Source: Micromonospora rhizosphaerae (GTDB taxonomy: Bacteria > Actinomycetota > Actinomycetes > Mycobacteriales > Micromonosporaceae). Taken from it: 64,000 nt of DNA. This document shows, one piece after another, positions 53,072 to 60,248 of the stretch; the stretch's first letter is position 1, and each line of letters starts with the position of its first letter. A program made the translations under genes and the position numbers. Location: contig NZ_FMHV01000002.1 in the NCBI RefSeq assembly GCF_900091465.1, positions 6,944,001 through 7,008,000 on the forward strand, in the 5' to 3' direction. Below the pieces are notes generated by a model. The model was not told where the DNA came from. It made no database searches and saw only the letters and a list, made by a program, of their open reading frames with translations.

Positions 53072-53146
53072 ATGGCGAAGAAGGCCCGGAAGAAGAGGGC
53101 TCGGAAGAAGAGCAGCGCCAACCACGGCAAGCGCCCCAACGCCTGA
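53072..53146 (+). CDS. Ribosomal protein bL37
   Basis: A 24-residue, extremely basic peptide starting MAKKARKKRARKK and ending NHGKRPNA. The composition and the end match the small actinobacterial large-subunit protein bL37 first seen in mycobacterial ribosome structures, as I recall. AAGGAGG lies 6 nt before the ATG, one of the best ribosome sites in the window. A TAGGCT box is at 52974. It is followed by a strong terminator. Genes this short are commonly missed in annotation. Confidence 0.85.
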   Translation: MAKKARKKRARKKSSANHGKRPNA

Positions 53147-53207
53147 TCGGCGGCGGGCGCACCCGCCGGCGACGATCAGCAGCTCCCGCGGCCCCGGGCC
53201 GGGAGAC

Positions 53208-53245
53208 ACCGGTGGCCCGGGTCGAATCCGACCCGGGCCACCGGT
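53208..53245. terminator. Strong bidirectional terminator after bL37 and rsrA
   Basis: Perfect 17-bp stem (53208-53224 with 53229-53245, loop AATC) followed by TTCT, between convergent genes. Confidence 0.88.
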
Positions 53246-53263
53246 TTCTCGTCACTCAGGCGC

Positions 53264-53557
53264 TCATTCCGCCAGCTCGCGGGACTCGTTCGTCTCGAAG
53301 ACCACCAGCTCGGTGAGGCGCACCCGCAGCCGCTCGCGCAGCTGCTCCGGCGCGATCTCGTTGCCGCAGCAGCGGGCGACCAGCGCCTTCACCTCCTGCT
53401 CGATGCCGTACTCGCGCAGGCAGTGCCCGCACTCGTCGAGGTGGTGGCGGATCAGTGTGCGGCGCTCCTCCGCGCACTCCAGATCGAGGTAGAGGTAGAC
53501 CTCCGCGAGCACCTCGCGGCAGTCCGTCTCGTGCGGCTCTCCACAGCTCACGGTCAC
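53264..53557 (-). CDS. rsrA: Mycothiol-system anti-sigma factor (RsrA/RshA)
   Basis: 97 residues. The zinc-binding anti-sigma motif is H39-x3-C43-x2-C46 (HHLDECGHC), with Cys13 as the fourth ligand candidate, the same spacing as in RsrA. Under disulfide stress the cysteines oxidise, zinc leaves and the sigma factor is freed. GTG 53557 overlaps the sigma factor stop (GTGA), so the pair is co-translated at matched amounts. Confidence 0.93.
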   Translation of the reverse strand: MTVSCGEPHETDCREVLAEVYLYLDLECAEERRTLIRHHLDECGHCLREYGIEQEVKALVARCCGNEIAPEQLRERLRVRLTELVVFETNESRELAE

Positions 53558-54351
53558 ACCTCCCGGCCGGCGGCGGCGGCCGAACCCTTGGACGCCGGCG
53601 CGGCGCTGAAGCCCCGCTCCGCGGCGTACTGCTCCAGCAGCTTGCGCAGATTACGTCGACCCCGGTGCAGTCGCGACATCACGGTGCCGATCGGCGTGCC
53701 CATGATCTCGGCGACCTCCTTGTAGGAGAAGCCCTCGACGTCGGTCAGGTAGACGGCCAGCCGGAACTCCTCCGGCAGCTGCTGAAGGGCCTCCTTGACA
53801 TCGCTGTCCGGCAGGCGGTCCAGCGCCTCGGTCTCCGCCGAGCGCAGCCCGCTGGAGGTGTGCGACTCGGCCTCGGCGAGCTGCCAGTCGGTGATCTCGT
53901 CGGTGGGCGCCTGGATGGGCTGGCGCTGCCGCCGACGGTAGGAGTTGATGTACGTGTTGGTCAGGATCCGGTAGAGCCAGGCCTTCAGGTTGGTGCCCTG
54001 CTCGAACTGGTGGAAGGCGGCGTACGCCTTCAGGAACGTCTCCTGGACCAGATCCTCGGCATCCGCCGGGTTACGCGTCATCCGCAGCGCGGCAGGGTAG
54101 AGCTGATCGACGAAGGGCATCGCGTCCCGCTCGAAGCGGGCCCTGCGCTCGTCCGTCTTCTCGGTGGTCAACCGCACATCCCCTCGCGTCGGATGCTTTC
54201 CCGCCGAGGATACGCGTGCGGACCTGCCCGCAGATCCAGTTCCGGCCGGTGTGGTACTCACCACGGCCGACGCGGGCCACTCCGGCGCGTCCAGCAGCTG
54301 CCTCAGCTGCCGCGCGTCCCGTTCGTCCCGGCTCCGTGTCTGGGTCGGCAC
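53554..54351 (-). CDS. sigR: ECF sigma factor SigR/SigH, long isoform
   Basis: 265 residues from GTG 54351. Region 2 is at about 75-140 ([20 protein letters not shown], then [18 protein letters not shown]) and region 4 at about 185-245 ([27 protein letters not shown]). The first ~60 residues are an extension not found in the basic sigma fold. Streptomyces makes an unstable long form (sigmaR') from such an extension. The long start has GAGGGGGG at good spacing; internal starts near 54177 (GTG) or 54171 (TTG) would give the short form. It directs the thiol-oxidative stress response. Confidence 0.92.
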   Translation of the reverse strand: MPTQTRSRDERDARQLRQLLDAPEWPASAVVSTTPAGTGSAGRSARVSSAGKHPTRGDVRLTTEKTDERRARFERDAMPFVDQLYPAALRMTRNPADAEDLVQETFLKAYAAFHQFEQGTNLKAWLYRILTNTYINSYRRRQRQPIQAPTDEITDWQLAEAESHTSSGLRSAETEALDRLPDSDVKEALQQLPEEFRLAVYLTDVEGFSYKEVAEIMGTPIGTVMSRLHRGRRNLRKLLEQYAAERGFSAAPASKGSAAAAGREV

Positions 54352-54651
54352 CGGTCACCCCCCTCGGCTGAAAACGTCATCCGCGGGTAGTAACGCGCGC
54401 CGTGGGCCGGCTCATTCCGCCCCCGCCGATCCTGGTCCCGGCCTCGGCCGCGAACCGACGCTGGGACCAGGAAGGGCCTGGGAGGATGACCCCAAACGTC
54501 CGAACCGGGCGATTGGTGCCATCGATTGCAACGAGCTGCTGGTACCGCCGGAAACGCCCCGCTTGTCCGAGCCGGCCTAACGGATCGGCATCAACATCCG
54601 GCAGACCCGTCCGGACCCGCCCGGTCGCCCGCCCAGACGCGGCCGCCGCGG
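54352..54651 (-). other. 300-bp gap upstream of sigR
   Basis: It contains the SigR-type promoter at 54392-54418 and the long-isoform ribosome site. The rest (54420-54651), up to the 3' end of the hydrolase gene, shows no gene, repeat or clear hairpin. Confidence 0.5.
54392..54418 (-). promoter_or_regulatory. SigR-type autoregulatory promoter
   Basis: GGAATG and CGTT separated by 17 nt on the minus strand, about 40 bp before the long sigR start. This is the known SigR/SigH consensus (GGAAT...GTT). Confidence 0.75.
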
Positions 54652-55290
54652 CTACCCACGAGCCGACTCGGGCGGTTGCTCCGTCCAGCCCTGCCGGCGC
54701 AGCCACCCGAGCACCGCCTCGGCCGTGCCGGCCGGGTCGCGCCGCAGGCCGTGGCGCTCCCCCGGCCGCACCACGACCTCGATCCCCGGGCCGGCCTCCG
54801 GCACGCCGAACGGATCCCGGTCGCCGTTGACTACGAGGGTCGGCAACCCCGTCGACAGCTCCGCCGCGCGCGAACGCTCCGGACGACCCGGCGGGTGCAG
54901 CGGGAACGCCAGCGCCACGATCCCCGCCGCGCCGACCGCGCCCGCCGTGCGGCAGGCGACGCGGGCGCCGCTGGAGCGCCCGCCGACCACCAACCGGGAC
55001 ACCGTCGGATGGCGCTCCGGCAGCGCGGCGAGCACCGCCGTCCACGCCTCGTCCAACTGCCCGGCCGGAGCCGGCGCGCGTCGACCGGCGACCCGGTAGG
55101 GCTGCGTCACCCGGACCACCGCCACCCCGGCGTCGACCGCCGCGTCGCGGACCGCGAGCAGATCCGGCGCATCCACCCCGCCGCCGGCGCCGTGCCCGAG
55201 CACGAGCACGGTGGTGGCCGGCCCGGCCGGCAGATCGGTGTCGATCCGGGCCCGCCCGCGGGGCGTGTCTATCTCGTCGCTGTGCCGCAC
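54652..55290 (-). CDS. Alpha/beta hydrolase (KANL3/Tex30-like)
   Basis: 212 residues. VLVLGHGAGGGVDAPDL is the oxyanion-loop strand, VGGRSSGARVA the nucleophile elbow with serine, VNGDRDPFG the acid and GERHGLR the base. The size and the HGAGG motif fit the small hydrolase family that includes Tex30. The substrate is unknown. GTG 55290 is taken over an upstream start at 55368: CAGAAT ends 6 nt before it, and the extra residues overlap a terminator-like region. It is the next gene upstream of sigR on this strand. Confidence 0.78.
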   Translation of the reverse strand: MRHSDEIDTPRGRARIDTDLPAGPATTVLVLGHGAGGGVDAPDLLAVRDAAVDAGVAVVRVTQPYRVAGRRAPAPAGQLDEAWTAVLAALPERHPTVSRLVVGGRSSGARVACRTAGAVGAAGIVALAFPLHPPGRPERSRAAELSTGLPTLVVNGDRDPFGVPEAGPGIEVVVRPGERHGLRRDPAGTAEAVLGWLRRQGWTEQPPESARG

Positions 55291-55354
55291 CGGCCCATTC
55301 TGCGCCCGAGGCGGGACGTGGCACGGGCCCTCGGCGAGCGACGCCGGAACGGAT

Positions 55355-55390
55355 CCGCCCGCCCCCACCGTGAACGGCGGAGGCGGGCGG
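55355..55390 (-). terminator. Hairpin after the second whiB gene
   Basis: 9-bp stem (55355-55363 with 55382-55390), 8 bp past the stop codon. Confidence 0.55.
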
Positions 55391-55397
55391 CAAGGGG

Positions 55398-55790
55398 TCA
55401 GCTCAGCGGCACCAGGGTGAGCAGGCGGTCACGCACCGGCGGCCCGGCCTCGTCGACCGCGTCCGGATCCGGCTGCACCTCGCTGCGCCAGGCGACGAGC
55501 ATCGCCCGCCGCTCGCGCGGTGTGGTGCCGCCCCAGACGCCGTGGCAGTCGCCCACCTCCAGCGCCCAGGCCAGGCAGGACCCCTGGACATCACAACTGC
55601 GGCAGAGCGCGACGGCCGTGTCCGCCGGTTCGTTGGGTGCCGGAAAGAAGGTTTCCGGGTCCACACTCTGGCAGGTCCCTCTGGTCCGCCACGCCTCGTC
55701 CTGTCGCCGCTCTCGCACGGCCCGCAACAGTCGCGGATCTCGTCGTGCGGCGGCCACCTCATGCGGGCGGGGCATACGCGCCCGTGTCAT
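55398..55790 (-). CDS. WhiB-family iron-sulfur regulator, second copy
   Basis: 130 residues. The cluster cysteines are at 40, 63, 66 and 72 (RGTCQS and LCRSCDVQGSC), followed by the turn HGVWGGTTPRERR. A 35-residue Arg-rich N-terminal extension and an acidic C-terminal tail distinguish it from the WhiB1-type protein at 39.3 kb. The DNA-binding tail lacks an AT-hook. The ATG has GGAGGTGGG upstream. The subgroup cannot be assigned safely. Confidence 0.87.
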   Translation of the reverse strand: MTRARMPRPHEVAAARRDPRLLRAVRERRQDEAWRTRGTCQSVDPETFFPAPNEPADTAVALCRSCDVQGSCLAWALEVGDCHGVWGGTTPRERRAMLVAWRSEVQPDPDAVDEAGPPVRDRLLTLVPLS

Positions 55791-55996
55791 TCACCCACCT
55801 CCCCCGTGGGACCGGCAAGATCGTGAAGATCGATGGGGTCACCCGCCCCGTGCGAATGGACGCCCATCGCCGGCGCTGTGTTCTATCGCACTTGCCGACG
55901 CGTGGACAAGACTCTGCCGTAAAGATGGCTAAACGGCCGGGAGACGTTTCACCCGCAACCCTGGCAAATCAGCACACGACAATGTGACGACAGTGA

Positions 55997-56707
55997 TCAG
56001 AAGAGCGTCATTTCCGTCGCGTCCTCCGCGCGCGCCGTCGGCACCCGGGCGGTCAGCTGCGGGCCGTCGTTGCGGACGTCGCCGACCGCCGGGGAGACCG
56101 GGCGGATCTCCAGCCCGGCGAGCCACTCAGCCGACGGCGGGGCCAGCAGCCGGGCGGGATCCTCGGTCGGGGCGAGCCAGGGCGTCCAGCGCTGCCGGGG
56201 CAGCAGCAGCGGCATCCGGTCGTGCACCTCGGCCAACTCGCCGACCGCCGCCGTGGTCAGCACGCTGAAGGTGAGCAGCGGGATGCCCGCCGACTCCCAG
56301 ACCGACCAGATGCCGGCGAAGGCGAGCACCGAGCCGTCTCTCGGCGTCATGTAGTAGGGCTGCCGGCGACCGCCCGGCTCACGGACCCACTCGTACCAGC
56401 CGTCGGCCGGGACCAGGCAGCGCCGGCGGGCGAAGGACGGGGCGTACGCCCGGCTGGTGGCGACCGTCTCGGCCCGGGCGTTGATCATGCGGGCCGCGCC
56501 GGCGGCCGTCCGGGACCAGTGCGGGACCAGCCCCCACCGGCCGACCGACAGGGCGCGCCGCCGCTGCGGGTCGAGCCGGACCAACGGCACCGGGTCGGTG
56601 GGGGCGACGTTGAAGTCCGGGCCGACGCCGCCGCCGGTCTCGTCGTACGACTCGAACAGCGCGCTCAGGTCGTCCGTGCTCCTGGTCGTCGCGTACCTCC
56701 CGCACAT
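55997..56707 (-). CDS. SRAP-domain DNA-abasic-site protein (YedK/HMCES family)
   Basis: 236 residues. It starts MCGRYA, so removal of Met exposes the catalytic Cys2 that crosslinks to abasic sites. The other conserved residues are in FNVAPTDPVP, MINARAETV, RRCLVPADGWYEW and VHDRMPLLL (catalytic His). It protects single-stranded abasic DNA during replication. TAGCGT ends 7 nt before the ATG. It is divergent from aroA, as in the Rv3226c-Rv3227 pair. Confidence 0.93.
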   Translation of the reverse strand: MCGRYATTRSTDDLSALFESYDETGGGVGPDFNVAPTDPVPLVRLDPQRRRALSVGRWGLVPHWSRTAAGAARMINARAETVATSRAYAPSFARRRCLVPADGWYEWVREPGGRRQPYYMTPRDGSVLAFAGIWSVWESAGIPLLTFSVLTTAAVGELAEVHDRMPLLLPRQRWTPWLAPTEDPARLLAPPSAEWLAGLEIRPVSPAVGDVRNDGPQLTARVPTARAEDATEMTLF

Positions 56708-56714
56708 GGCGCAC

Positions 56715-56720
56715 ACGCTA
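56715..56720 (-). promoter_or_regulatory. -10 box TAGCGT, leaderless SRAP gene
   Basis: TAGCGT on the minus strand ends 7 nt before the ATG at 56707. Confidence 0.6.
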
Positions 56721-56797
56721 ACCCGCCGACGGGTCCCCGGCTGTCCCGCCAACCGGGAGTCGGCCCGACGGCCGGGTCCGCCCGTCGGTGGAGACGG

Positions 56798-56803
56798 CAG
56801 AAT
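56798..56803 (+). promoter_or_regulatory. -10-like box CAGAAT upstream of aroA
   Basis: CAGAAT ends 6 nt before the GTG at 56810; the first base deviates from TANNNT. Confidence 0.45.
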
Positions 56804-56809
56804 GTAACC

Positions 56810-58111
56810 GTGGGGAATCTGACCGCAACCCGGCCGCCGCAGCCGTGGACCGCACCGACCGCCAGCGACCCGGTGGCCGCGACGCTGCGCCTGCCCGGTT
56901 CCAAGTCGATGACCGCGCGGGCCCTGGTGCTCAGCGCCCTGGCCAACGGCCCGTCGACGCTGGACGGGCCGCTGCGCGCGCGGGACACCGAGCTGATGGC
57001 CGGCGGGCTGCGGGCGATGGGCGCACACGTGTCGATCTCCGACGACGAACGCTGGCTGGTCCGGCCGCACCGGCTGGTCGGCCCGGCCCACGTCGACGTC
57101 GGCCTGGCCGGCACCGTGATGCGCTTCGTGCCGCCGGTGGCCGGCCTCGCCGAGGGTCGGGTCACCTTCGACGGCGACCCGCAGGCCCGGGTCCGCCCGC
57201 TCGGCCCGCTGATCGGGGCGCTGCGCTCCCTCGGCGTACGCATCGACGCCCCGGCCACCCGCAGCCTGCCACTGGTGGTCCTCGGCGCCGGGCGGGTGAC
57301 CGGCGGTGAGGTGGTGATCGACGCCTCCGCCTCCAGCCAGCTCGTCTCCGGGCTGCTGCTCGCCGCGCCGCGCTTCGACCGGGGCGTGGTGGTCCGGCAC
57401 CAGGGCCCGCCGGTCCCCTCCGCGCCGCACCTGCGGATGACCGTACAGATGCTCCGGGCCGCCGGGGCCGCCGTCGACGACACCACCCCGGACGTCTGGG
57501 CGGTCGAGCCCGGCCCGCTGAGCGGCCGCGGCTGGAAGATCGAGCCGGACCTCTCCGGTGCGGTCCCGTTCTTCGCCGCCGCGCTGGTCACCGGCGGGGA
57601 GGTGACCCTGCAGGGCTGGCCGCGCAGCAGCATGCAGCCGGTCGAGCAGCTCCGCTCGCTGCTGCACCGGATGGGCGGCGAGGTGACCCTGACCACCGCC
57701 GGACTGACCGTGCGGGGCACCGGCACGGTGCACGGCCTGGACGCCGACCTCTCCGACGTCAGTGAGCTGACCCCGGCGCTGACCGCGCTGGCCATGCTCG
57801 CCGACTCGCCGTCCCGGCTGACCGGCGTCGGGCACATCCGGGGTCACGAGACCGACCGGATCGCCGCGCTGGCCCGGGAGTTCGCCGCGCTGGGCGCGGA
57901 CATCACCGAGTCCGCCGACGGGCTGGAGATCCGCCCCCGCCCGCTGCGCGGCGGGACATTCCGGACGTACGCCGATCACCGGATGGCGCATGCCGCCGCG
58001 GTGGCCGGGCTGGCCGTCCCGGGCATCGAGGTGGACGACGTGGCGTGCACCTCGAAGACCATGCCCGAGTTTCCGGCACTATGGTCGGCGATGGTTACCG
58101 GAAAGAGCTGA
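56810..58111 (+). CDS. aroA: 3-phosphoshikimate 1-carboxyvinyltransferase (EPSP synthase)
   Basis: 433 residues. LPGSKSMTARALVLSAL holds the phosphate-binding Lys-Ser, LAGTVMRFVPPVAGL the GT-x-x-RF motif and VRPLGPLIGAL the next ligand block. DASASSQLVSGLLLAAP and DHRMAHAAAVAGLAV near the end complete the two-domain fold. It joins shikimate-3-phosphate and phosphoenolpyruvate in aromatic amino acid synthesis. GTG 56810 is probably leaderless. rsgA follows closely in the same direction. Confidence 0.95.
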   Translation: MGNLTATRPPQPWTAPTASDPVAATLRLPGSKSMTARALVLSALANGPSTLDGPLRARDTELMAGGLRAMGAHVSISDDERWLVRPHRLVGPAHVDVGLAGTVMRFVPPVAGLAEGRVTFDGDPQARVRPLGPLIGALRSLGVRIDAPATRSLPLVVLGAGRVTGGEVVIDASASSQLVSGLLLAAPRFDRGVVVRHQGPPVPSAPHLRMTVQMLRAAGAAVDDTTPDVWAVEPGPLSGRGWKIEPDLSGAVPFFAAALVTGGEVTLQGWPRSSMQPVEQLRSLLHRMGGEVTLTTAGLTVRGTGTVHGLDADLSDVSELTPALTALAMLADSPSRLTGVGHIRGHETDRIAALAREFAALGADITESADGLEIRPRPLRGGTFRTYADHRMAHAAAVAGLAVPGIEVDDVACTSKTMPEFPALWSAMVTGKS

Positions 58112-58129
58112 CGCGACGGGGGGCACGTC

Positions 58130-59212
58130 CTGACGAGCAGGCGGCGGGAGTACGACGAGGAGGACGTACGGGTCCGACCCGGGAAGTCCTCGCGCCCGCG
58201 TACGCGCACCCGCCCCCGGCACGAGAACGCGGTGGACGGCTTCGTGATCGCCGTCGACCGGGGCCGGTACACCTGCGTGCTGCCCGACGTCGGGCCGGAG
58301 GGGCCGACCGTGACCGCGATGCGGGCCCGCGAGCTGGGGCGCAAGTCGGTGGTGGTGGGCGACCGGGTCGCGCTGGTCGGCGACACCTCCGGCGCGGCCG
58401 GGGCGCTGGCCCGGATCGTCCGGATCGCCGAGCGCAGGTCGGTGCTGCGCCGCACCGCCGAGGACGACGCGACCACGACCGAGGGGCGACTGGAACGGGT
58501 CGTGGTGGCCAACGCCGACCAGTTGATGATCGTCAGCGCGCTGGCGGACCCGCCACCGCGTACCGGCTTCATCGACCGCTGCCTGGTGGCCGCGTACGAC
58601 GCCGACATCGAGCCGCTGCTCTGCCTGACCAAGGCCGACCTGGCCGGCCCGGAGGCGGTGCTCGGCTACTACACCGAGCTGGAACTGCCGTACGTGCTGA
58701 TCCAACCGGACTCCGACCTCGACGCGCTGCGCACGCTGCTCGCCGGCCGGATCTCGGTCATGGTGGGGCATTCCGGGGTGGGCAAGTCGACGCTGGTCAA
58801 CCGGCTGGTGCCGGAGGCGGACCGGGCGGTCGGCACGGTGAGCGCCATCGGTCGCGGCCGGCACACCTCGACCAGCGCGGTCGCGCTGCGACTGCCACCG
58901 GCACCCGGCGCGAAGGGAGACCCGGGCTGGATCATCGACACCCCCGGGGTGCGCAGCTTCGGGCTGGCGCACGTCTCGGCGGACAGCCTGCTGCACGGCT
59001 TCCCCGACCTGGTGGAGGGGACGGTGAACTGCCCCGCCAACTGCCAGCACACCGCCGACGAGGCGGACTGCGCGCTGGACGCCTGGGTGGCGGCCGGCAA
59101 GGCCGACCAGCGCCGGCTGGCGTCGTACCGCCGGCTGCTGGCCTCCCGGGCCGGCGAGGTCGACCCGCGCGGCGAGCCCACCCAGCGCGGGCCCGGCGAG
59201 CGCGAGGAGTGA
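58130..59212 (+). CDS. rsgA: Ribosome small-subunit-dependent GTPase RsgA
   Basis: 360 residues from a CTG start. Circularly permuted GTPase: G4 in LCLTKADLAG comes first, then the P-loop GHSGVGKST, then DTPGVRSFGL. The zinc site CPANCQHTADEADC follows. The N-terminal OB fold begins at FVIAVDRGRYTC. No ATG, GTG or TTG exists between the aroA stop and codon 35 (GTG 58232). The preceding residues SRRREYDEEDVRVRPGKSSR resemble the N-terminus of mycobacterial Rv3228, so CTG 58130 with upstream GGGGGG is proposed. The last residues PGEREE come from a 56-bp repeat. It matures the 30S subunit. Confidence 0.85.
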   Translation: MTSRRREYDEEDVRVRPGKSSRPRTRTRPRHENAVDGFVIAVDRGRYTCVLPDVGPEGPTVTAMRARELGRKSVVVGDRVALVGDTSGAAGALARIVRIAERRSVLRRTAEDDATTTEGRLERVVVANADQLMIVSALADPPPRTGFIDRCLVAAYDADIEPLLCLTKADLAGPEAVLGYYTELELPYVLIQPDSDLDALRTLLAGRISVMVGHSGVGKSTLVNRLVPEADRAVGTVSAIGRGRHTSTSAVALRLPPAPGAKGDPGWIIDTPGVRSFGLAHVSADSLLHGFPDLVEGTVNCPANCQHTADEADCALDAWVAAGKADQRRLASYRRLLASRAGEVDPRGEPTQRGPGEREE

Positions 59213-59247
59213 GCTTGCGAGCCCCGCAGTCGCGAGCGAAAGACCAG
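59192..59247 (+). repeat. 56-bp REP-like repeat, tandem copy 1
   Basis: Begins inside the rsgA C-terminus and contains its TGA stop. It can fold as GCTTGCGA/TCGCGAGC with one G-U pair around a 9-nt loop. Confidence 0.92.
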
Positions 59248-59303
59248 CCCGGCGAGCGCGAGGAGTGAGCTTGCGAGCCCCGCAGTCGCGAGCGAAAGAC
59301 CAG
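59248..59303 (+). repeat. 56-bp REP-like repeat, tandem copy 2
   Basis: Identical to copy 1 at all 56 positions. Confidence 0.92.
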
Positions 59304-59357
59304 CCCGGCGAGCGCGAGGAGTGAGCTTGCGAGCCCGGCGGTCGCGCGAAAGACCAG
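59304..59357 (+). repeat. REP-like repeat, degenerate tandem copy 3 (54 bp)
   Basis: Same unit with two substitutions and a 2-base deletion in the second half, at 55 bp before hisN. Confidence 0.88.
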
Positions 59358-59399
59358 CGCGGCGATCCGCCCGCCGGAACGTGGCGCCGGGACGATCGT

Positions 59400-59405
59400 T
59401 ACCGT
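59400..59405 (+). promoter_or_regulatory. -10 box TACCGT, leaderless hisN
   Basis: TACCGT ends 7 nt before the ATG at 59413. Confidence 0.6.
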
Positions 59406-59412
59406 TTCCGGC

Positions 59413-60222
59413 ATGACCGGGTACGCCGCGGACCTCGCTCTCGCCCACCTGCTCGCCGACCGGGCCGACGCCGTCGCCACGGCCCGGTTCCGCGCCCTGG
59501 ACCTGCGGGTCGAGTCGAAGCCGGACCTGACCCCGGTCTCCGACGCGGACACCGCGGTCGAGCGGGAGATCCGCGGCCTGCTTGCCGAGCACCGCCCGGG
59601 CGACGGCCTGCTCGGCGAGGAGTACGGCGAGCAGCCGGCGGCGGCTCCGGGCGGGCGGCGCTGGGTGGTCGACCCGATCGACGGCACCAAGAACTTCGTC
59701 CGGGGGGTGCCGGTCTGGGCCACCCTGATCGCGCTGCTGGAGGGGGATCGGCCGGTCCTCGGCCTGGTCTCCGCCCCGGCGCTGGGCCGGCGCTGGTGGG
59801 GCGCGCTCGGCGCCGGGGCGTACGCCGGACCGGACCTCGCCGGCGGCACGCCGATCCGGGTCTCCGCGGTGAAGGACCTCGCCGACGCCAGCTTCTGCTA
59901 CTCCTCGCTCACCGGGTGGGAGGAGGCCGGCCGGCTGGACGCGATGCTGCAGATCATGCGGGACAGCTGGCGCAGCCGGGCATACGGCGACTTCTACGGC
60001 TACATGCTGCTGGCCGAGGGGGCGCTGGACGTGATGGTCGAGCCGGAGCTGTCGCTCTGGGACATCGCCGCGCTGGTGCCGATCGTCACCGAGGCCGGCG
60101 GTACCTTCACCGATCTGGCCGGACGCCCCGCGCCGGCGGGCGGCGAGAACAGCGCGGTGGCCAGCAACGGCCTGCTCCACGCCGACATCCTGGGCCGCCT
60201 CGGTCGGCCGGCCGAGCGTTGA
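59413..60222 (+). CDS. hisN: Histidinol-phosphatase, inositol monophosphatase family
   Basis: 269 residues. The metal-binding motifs are LLGEEYGE (Glu), WVVDPIDGTKNFVRG (DPIDGT) and ELSLWDIAALVPIVTEAGG (WD...GG). The block GVPVWATLIALLEGDRPVLG fits the HisN subgroup of actinobacteria, which removes phosphate from histidinol phosphate. Inositol-1-phosphatase activity is the alternative. It is transcribed from its own leaderless promoter just after the repeat cluster. Confidence 0.87.
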   Translation: MTGYAADLALAHLLADRADAVATARFRALDLRVESKPDLTPVSDADTAVEREIRGLLAEHRPGDGLLGEEYGEQPAAAPGGRRWVVDPIDGTKNFVRGVPVWATLIALLEGDRPVLGLVSAPALGRRWWGALGAGAYAGPDLAGGTPIRVSAVKDLADASFCYSSLTGWEEAGRLDAMLQIMRDSWRSRAYGDFYGYMLLAEGALDVMVEPELSLWDIAALVPIVTEAGGTFTDLAGRPAPAGGENSAVASNGLLHADILGRLGRPAER

Positions 60223-60236
60223 CCGGCAGTTGCCTC

Positions 60237-60242
60237 TATCCT
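60237..60242 (+). promoter_or_regulatory. -10 box TATCCT, leaderless DMT permease
   Basis: TATCCT ends 6 nt before the GTG at 60249. Confidence 0.55.
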
Positions 60243-60248
60243 CGCCAG

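Noticed and set aside
59192..59357. CRISPR-like array
   Set aside because: The 56-bp units are directly adjacent with no spacers, and there is no cas gene in the window.
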